In this document: positions 1 through 5,369 of the stretch, piece by piece
Layout of the letters: each line of letters starts with the position of its first letter
How positions within the stretch are numbered: the first letter of the stretch is position 1
The notes under the pieces: model-generated
Databases searched by the model: none
Seen by the model: only the letters and a program-made list of their open reading frames with translations
Told to the model about the DNA's origin: nothing
Origin: Pirellulales bacterium
Lineage (GTDB): Bacteria; Planctomycetota; Planctomycetia; Pirellulales; JALHPA01
NCBI GenBank assembly: GCA_022842745.1
Contig: JALHPA010000267.1
Location: 1-5,369, forward strand
DNA: 5,369 nucleotides
Direction: 5' to 3'
Position numbers and translations under genes: made by a program

Positions 1-1933
<1,933 letters not shown>

Positions 1934-1938
1934 GGCGT

Positions 1939-1946
1939 CCCCTCCC
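1939..1946 (-). promoter_or_regulatory. Ribosome binding site deciding a GTG start
   Basis: On the minus strand GGGAGGGG is followed by five bases and then GTG (1933-1931). The alternative ATG at 1921 is 12 bases further on in the same frame, which is too far for this motif. The GTG is therefore the more likely start of the YfhO-like gene. Spacing and motif are read directly; use of this start is inferred. Confidence 0.6.
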
Positions 1947-1948
1947 GC

Positions 1949-2989
1949 TTACGTGACCAGCCGCCCGCTCTCCGCGCGCAGTTTCCGCAAGTGGGGTTCG
2001 TCGAGGATCGAAAAAGCGCTGGCCACCTCCTGCCACCGTTCCCCCCGCTGATCGATCCGCCGTTCGACGATCGGCCCCAGCCGGTCCGCCGCCAGTTCCA
2101 GGTACCGCACCCGCTCTGGGACCAGCCCCATGATCCGGGCCACGGTCGCATCCACCGCCGTGGGATTGGTTCCCACCAGCACCAGCCCCATCGGTTTGGC
2201 GCTCCCCATGATCGGGCCGTCCCCCTCCATGCACACGATCCCATCCACGATCGAAATCGTCTTCGGCAGCGACGCATTGATGTCAAACACCGTCTCCGGA
2301 ATCCCCGCATGGTGTAGCACGTTCTTCGGCCACCCGTACTTGATCCCCGGGATCACCCCGTACAGGTTCTTCATCGAAGCGGTGAACCCGATCCAATGGT
2401 GCGTCTTCATCTTCGGCATCGACACGATCAAATCGGCCTCCATCACCGACCGCGGAAAGTAGAACGCCGCCAGTTTGCTGGCGCCCCCGGCGTTCGCGGT
2501 TCGCCGGATCTCCTCATAATTCAAATCCGCAAACGGCAGCTTCGCCTCGTCCAGCGCCTCCTGCATTCTGGACTCGAAGAGCGCCAGTTCCGTATCCCGC
2601 ACGTGCCCCGGTCCTTCCCCCACCACCACCGTCGCCCCCCACCGCCGAAACACATCGGCGGCCGCCTGGACCATCGCCGGATGGGTCGTCATGTGCGGAG
2701 ACTTCTTGGTCGGCTCCACCAGGTTCGGCTTCAACAGCACCCGCTTCCCCCGGACGCTCCCCGGTTCCAATCCCGTGGCGGTCAATCCGTCGGCGATCGT
2801 GCGTGTTAGCGGCCCGTCGTACCGCTGCGAGCGCGCTACGAATACCGCTGCGCGCGGTTTTCCCACATCGCGCAACACCGAATAACCCGCCACCCCCGCC
2901 AACGCCACTCCCCCCCCCACCAAAAGCGCGCGGCGGTCGAACTTCCCTCCGCCGATTTCGGTCGCGGCGCGTTCCGCCAAATTCGTCAT
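1949..2989 (-). CDS. DUF362 family protein with Tat-like N-terminal signal or anchor
   Basis: The product is 346 residues. The N-terminus has a twin arginine (DRRALLVGG, R19-R20) followed by a hydrophobic stretch to about residue 38, so export or anchoring by Tat is plausible although the consensus is loose. The DUF362 core follows: KRVLLKPNLVEP (82-93), VVVGEGPGH (121-129), VSMPKMKTHHWIGF (189-202), SMKNLYG (205-211), VDGIVCMEGDGPIMG (248-262) and GTNPTAVDATVARIMG (273-288). The length covers a single DUF362 domain. No CxxCxxC ferredoxin cluster is present, unlike some DUF362 proteins that carry a C-terminal 4Fe-4S domain; only one cysteine (C253) is seen. The family's biochemical role is not settled, so none is assigned. 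The start ATG overlaps the stop of the upstream toroid gene by four bases (ATGA), with AAAGGA nine bases before it, so translational coupling is likely. The same frame stays open further upstream to 3946, but that part is antisense-like shadow over the toroid gene. Confidence 0.93.
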   Translation of the reverse strand: MTNLAERAATEIGGGKFDRRALLVGGGVALAGVAGYSVLRDVGKPRAAVFVARSQRYDGPLTRTIADGLTATGLEPGSVRGKRVLLKPNLVEPTKKSPHMTTHPAMVQAAADVFRRWGATVVVGEGPGHVRDTELALFESRMQEALDEAKLPFADLNYEEIRRTANAGGASKLAAFYFPRSVMEADLIVSMPKMKTHHWIGFTASMKNLYGVIPGIKYGWPKNVLHHAGIPETVFDINASLPKTISIVDGIVCMEGDGPIMGSAKPMGLVLVGTNPTAVDATVARIMGLVPERVRYLELAADRLGPIVERRIDQRGERWQEVASAFSILDEPHLRKLRAESGRLVT

Positions 2990-3951
2990 GGCTGACCATC
3001 CTTTCGGAGTATCCCAGGCATAAGCGACCCGCCCCCAGCCGCTCCTCCGCTCTGATCGGCTAAAGGAAACGGCTTGCCCGTCGCCGCCAGGGCCAACATC
3101 GCCAGCTTGTGTGGCGACCGATCCCGCTCCCAGACTCGCCGGTACGCCCCCCGCAGCCAGTCGTCCGCTCGCGCCGGCCGCCGGCCGTACCGCGTCAGCG
3201 CCAGCGTCCCATACGCCAGCGACGCCGATGGGGAACTCTCCGACAACTCCTGTTCCAAATAGCCCAGCGACCGCTCCACCCGCTGACGTCCGCTCGCCCC
3301 CAGCCGATCCGCCGGTTCGCCCGCCAGCGCCAACAGCACCCAACCGGTCGGCTGCAAGTGCGGGCGCAGAACCTGCCCCAGCACCACGGTGTTGCCGTAG
3401 TTGCAGCCCCCCTCCGGCAGCAGCCGATCCACCAGCAGCCGCACTCCCTCCACCGTCCGCGGATGCTCGCGCTGGCCAACATGTTTCAGCGCCAGAACGG
3501 CCATCGCCGTTGGCTCCAGCCACGAGTGCGTGGCCGCCGCCCATGACCAGCCCACGAGCGTGCAATCGTGTCCCATCGTCGCATTCGGCGCAAGCGTTTT
3601 CCCTTTCGCTTGCAGCAACCACTGCGTCGCTTGTTCCACGTCCAAGGGCCGCGCCTCGCGCTCGTTCGCTCGATCCTCTCGGCGCCAAGGTCCGGCCGCC
3701 AGCGTCGCCAAAATCGCCAGACTGGTCGGCCAACCCGGCTCGCTGATCTCGGCCGTGGGCCCCACGCTGCCATCCTCCCCTTGCAGCGATCCGATCCATC
3801 GCGCCCCCAATTGAGCCGCCTCGATGCGCCCTATCGCGGCCAGCGCTATCGTGGCCAGCGCGGTCGGTTCGGTCGCCCCCGCCCCCCCGCGCGCGTATCC
3901 GCACGGATACTCCTGTTCCAATCGCTCGAATAATTCCTCGGTCCAATCCAT
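2986..3951 (-). CDS. Prenyltransferase/squalene-cyclase repeat (alpha/alpha-toroid) protein
   Basis: The product is 321 residues with no signal peptide or membrane segment, so it is probably cytoplasmic. It is built from helical repeats whose inner helices begin with a recurring P-T-(A/S/G) pattern: EPTALATIALAA (28-39), GWPTSLAILATLAA (73-86), LEPTAMAVLAL (145-155) and LQPTGWVLLAL (199-209). More diverged copies follow at SASLAYGTLAL (242-252) and KLAMLALAA (282-290). LQGEDGSVG (56-64) and PEGGCNYGN (179-187) resemble the turn elements of QW/PFTB-type repeats. This is the terpenoid-cyclase/protein-prenyltransferase toroid fold. The DxDD acid motif of squalene-hopene cyclases is absent and the protein is about half the length of those enzymes, so cyclase activity is not supported; binding of a prenyl chain or a structural role is possible. 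The ATG at 3951 is preferred; an in-frame TTG at 3978 would add nine residues (GGRGGSGY-like) that are only the leader's G-tract translated. First gene of the operon. Confidence 0.85.
   Translation of the reverse strand: MDWTEELFERLEQEYPCGYARGGAGATEPTALATIALAAIGRIEAAQLGARWIGSLQGEDGSVGPTAEISEPGWPTSLAILATLAAGPWRREDRANEREARPLDVEQATQWLLQAKGKTLAPNATMGHDCTLVGWSWAAATHSWLEPTAMAVLALKHVGQREHPRTVEGVRLLVDRLLPEGGCNYGNTVVLGQVLRPHLQPTGWVLLALAGEPADRLGASGRQRVERSLGYLEQELSESSPSASLAYGTLALTRYGRRPARADDWLRGAYRRVWERDRSPHKLAMLALAATGKPFPLADQSGGAAGGGSLMPGILRKDGQP
2999..3004 (-). promoter_or_regulatory. Ribosome binding site inside the preceding gene
   Basis: AAAGGA on the minus strand lies nine bases before the DUF362 ATG (2989-2987) and within the last codons of the toroid gene. 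With the ATGA stop/start overlap at 2986-2989, it supports coupled translation and fixes the DUF362 start despite the long open frame upstream. Confidence 0.7.
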
Positions 3952-3960
3952 ATATCCGCT

Positions 3961-3978
3961 ACCACCCCTCCCTCCCAA
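3961..3978 (-). promoter_or_regulatory. G-rich leader tract of the operon mRNA
   Basis: On the minus strand this reads as tracts GGG, GGG, GGGG and GG separated by one base each. It ends 9-10 bases before the toroid ATG; the best Shine-Dalgarno-like part (GGGAGGGG) is about 13 bases away, longer than usual. It may serve as a loose ribosome binding site and could form a weak G-quadruplex, but the fourth tract has only two G's. Confidence 0.35.
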
Positions 3979-4026
3979 GTCGATCGAGACGCCTTCCCCA
4001 GACGGCTCAATTCAGGCGCCAAACTC

Positions 4027-4040
4027 CCCGCTTCGGCGGG
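4027..4040 (+). promoter_or_regulatory. Leader hairpin with UUCG tetraloop
   Basis: CCCGC-TTCG-GCGGG is a perfect 5-base-pair stem closed by a C(UUCG)G loop, an unusually stable RNA tetraloop. It lies 28 bases before the proposed TTG start of the glycosyltransferase. No U-tract follows on the plus strand, so it is not a typical intrinsic terminator. It may be a leader or mRNA-stability element. Confidence 0.45.
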
Positions 4041-4053
4041 CTCACGCGCTTCC

Positions 4054-4057
4054 AGGA
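4054..4057 (+). promoter_or_regulatory. Candidate ribosome binding site for the TTG start
   Basis: AGGA followed by an A-rich stretch lies 11 bases before TTG 4069. The next in-frame start, GTG 4120, has no purine-rich motif close upstream. No in-frame ATG occurs before codon 4312, which is already inside the conserved catalytic loop. Confidence 0.45.
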
Positions 4058-4068
4058 AAAAGATAGCT

Positions 4069-5369
4069 TTGTCTGCGGCCCACGCCGGCCGCCGATCCGT
4101 CCATCCCAATCCATCGCCCGTGGCCCTCCTCGAATTCTCTACCGCTTCCGTCGAACCAGCGCCGACCCGCCGTCCCAATCCCGGCCGGCTCGGGACCGTC
4201 TGGGCGCGCCGCGCGATCGTTCTGAATGTTCTCGCCATTCTCGCCCTCTCGGTCGTCTGGCGCATTCGGGACCTGGGCAATATTCCCGGAATCAACGGCG
4301 ACGAAGCCTGGATGGGTGTGCAAGCCCAACTCCTGCTTAAGGGCGAGCCAATCGCCTGGAGAACTCCCACCGGCAACCCTCTCAATCCGTTTTCCTTCCT
4401 CCCCCAGCTACTTCTCCACGCGATCTTCAGCCCCTCGTTCACGCTCCTTCGCGTGACGGCCTGCGTCAGCGGAATCCTGGCCCTGGTCGCCAATTTTCTT
4501 CTCTGCCGCCGCCTCTGGGGCCAACCCGTCGCCCTCGTAAGCACTTTGGCGCTGGCGGTGCTCCCCATCGACATCGCCTATAGCCGCTTCGCTTGGGACG
4601 CCAGCCAAAGCCTGTTAGCGACCCTCATTCCGCTCTACGCCGGCCTGTTGGCCGTCGCCGAGCCTCAGTTCAAGGTCCGCTGGACCTGCCTCGCCCTCGC
4701 AGGCATGGCCGCCGCCCTACTCGTCCATCCCACGAATCTCTTTCTGTTCCCCATTCTCTTGGTGTCGCTGCTGCATGCCTGGCGACATTCGCTTCGAGCC
4801 TTCTCTCCCTCCAGTTTCCTCGCCATCTATCTCGCCGCGGCCCTCCTGATTGGCGGATTAGTCGCCGGCTGGCCGCACGTCGCCCGCATCGCCAATCGCG
4901 CAGGCAATACCGCCGAATTAGCCGCCTTTTCGCTCCATGTAGCGCGCTTGTTCTCCGGCTCGACCGCGTTTGAGTTTCTCTCCGGCGGAATTGCGGCCAC
5001 CGGCGGCGCCCATGCCGCCTACATCCAGCAGACCGCGCTCGACGTCCTCATGGGCGTCTTATTCGCCCTCGTCGCCTGGGCCGCAATCCGCAGCCATCGT
5101 CGCTGCGCCAACCCGGTTCAGTCCAGTTTGCTCTGGGGAACGGGCCTGGCCTTGCTCGGGTTCTATCTGTTCGCCGGCAGCGCCGCGCTCGCTCCGCACT
5201 TCGAGCGTTACGGCATTTGGATGATCGCCCCCGTCGTCCTCATCGCCTCCCGCTCGGCCGTCTGGTGGATGTCCCCCACCACCCGCTTTTCCCGGCTCAC
5301 CGCTCCGCTGCTGTTACTGCTCGGTTGGTCCGCGCTGGCCCTGTTCCACGCAGACTACTTCGCCGTCTT
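4069..5369 (+). CDS. GT-C fold membrane glycosyltransferase (ArnT/PMT-like), 3' end cut by window
   Basis: The frame is open to the window edge, with 433 full codons from TTG 4069. After a hydrophilic, proline-rich cytoplasmic N-terminus, transmembrane helix 1 (about residues 48-64) leads into the loop NIPGINGDEAWMGVQ (71-85). The Asp-Glu pair D78/E79 in this first outer loop is the hallmark acidic motif of GT-C enzymes of the GT39/GT83 type. AYSRFAWDASQS (170-181) and LLVHPTNLFLFP (217-228) match the usual later segments, and FERYGIWMIAPVVLIAS (378-394) resembles the conserved 'RY...P' helix. Hydrophobic helices repeat at about 125-145, 152-168, 183-197, 206-236, 248-267, 325-340, 356-372, 383-400 and 410-425. 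Such enzymes move a sugar from a polyprenyl-phosphate donor to a lipid, protein or glycan on the outer side of the membrane; acceptor and sugar are unknown. The start is uncertain: TTG 4069 has AGGA 11 bases upstream, while GTG 4120 would remove 17 residues without affecting the motifs. It is divergent from the operon and has C-ending codons. Confidence 0.85.
   Translation, partial: MSAAHAGRRSVHPNPSPVALLEFSTASVEPAPTRRPNPGRLGTVWARRAIVLNVLAILALSVVWRIRDLGNIPGINGDEAWMGVQAQLLLKGEPIAWRTPTGNPLNPFSFLPQLLLHAIFSPSFTLLRVTACVSGILALVANFLLCRRLWGQPVALVSTLALAVLPIDIAYSRFAWDASQSLLATLIPLYAGLLAVAEPQFKVRWTCLALAGMAAALLVHPTNLFLFPILLVSLLHAWRHSLRAFSPSSFLAIYLAAALLIGGLVAGWPHVARIANRAGNTAELAAFSLHVARLFSGSTAFEFLSGGIAATGGAHAAYIQQTALDVLMGVLFALVAWAAIRSHRRCANPVQSSLLWGTGLALLGFYLFAGSAALAPHFERYGIWMIAPVVLIASRSAVWWMSPTTRFSRLTAPLLLLLGWSALALFHADYFAV

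Larger units (their letters stand above)
3952..4068. promoter_or_regulatory. Divergent intergenic region
   Basis: This gap separates the leftward operon from the rightward glycosyltransferase and must carry promoters for both. I see no convincing -35/-10 pair on either strand. It contains an 8-base palindrome TCGATCGA (3980-3987), a G-rich run next to the operon start and a hairpin near the glycosyltransferase start. No other gene is visible in it. Confidence 0.55.

Noticed and set aside
2990..3946. Upstream extension of the DUF362 frame, which would make a 665-residue protein
   Set aside because: The extension overlaps the toroid gene out of frame and is low-complexity Gly/Ala/Arg. The ATG at 2989 has a good ribosome binding site and is followed directly by a Tat-like leader.
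2986..3951. Squalene-hopene cyclase or protein prenyltransferase enzyme
   Set aside because: Only the repeat fold is supported. The length is too short for a cyclase, DxDD is absent, and no partner subunit is seen.
3952..4068. Intrinsic terminator, riboswitch or small RNA in the intergenic gap
   Set aside because: The single hairpin has no U-tract on the plus strand, and no known aptamer pattern is visible. The flanking genes diverge, so no terminator is expected.
3846..4574. Minus-strand open frame of 242 codons spanning the divergent gap
   Set aside because: It runs antisense to the glycosyltransferase, whose GT-C motifs are clear, and shows no recognisable domain.

Overview
This is a GC-rich bacterial window holding four protein genes packed almost edge to edge. 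It contains no RNA genes, mobile elements or CRISPR. Three genes lie on the minus strand and read leftward as one apparent operon: (1) a small soluble-looking alpha/alpha-toroid protein of the prenyltransferase/squalene-cyclase repeat type (3951 to 2986); (2) a DUF362 family protein with a twin-arginine-like N-terminus (2989 to 1949); (3) a large YfhO-like polytopic membrane protein (1933 to beyond position 1). The fourth gene, on the plus strand, diverges from them: a GT-C-fold, ArnT/PMT-like membrane glycosyltransferase (about 4069 to beyond 5369). Both membrane genes are cut by the window edges.

The first two operon genes overlap by four bases (ATGA), and the second and third are separated by 15 bases with a good ribosome binding site, so co-transcription is likely. 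The divergent promoters must lie in the roughly 117-base gap 3952-4068. This gap also holds a G-rich leader for the operon and a small UUCG-tetraloop hairpin in the leader of the glycosyltransferase.

Functionally, the window pairs two multi-membrane-span GT-C-like proteins, which normally use polyprenyl-phosphate-linked sugars on the outer face of the cytoplasmic membrane, with a DUF362 protein and a terpenoid-toroid protein. An envelope glycan or lipid-carrier theme fits, but the operon's actual product cannot be read from sequence. The organism is probably a high-GC Gram-negative from the Planctomycetes/Acidobacteria/Verrucomicrobia part of the tree. That is an impression from protein style and gene mix, not a proof.

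A compositional signal runs through the window. The plus strand is richer in C than G under genes of both orientations, so the minus-strand genes use many G-ending codons (GCG, GGG, CTG, TTG) and the plus-strand gene uses C-ending ones (GCC, CTC, ATC). This looks like a replication-strand bias rather than a gene-direction effect.
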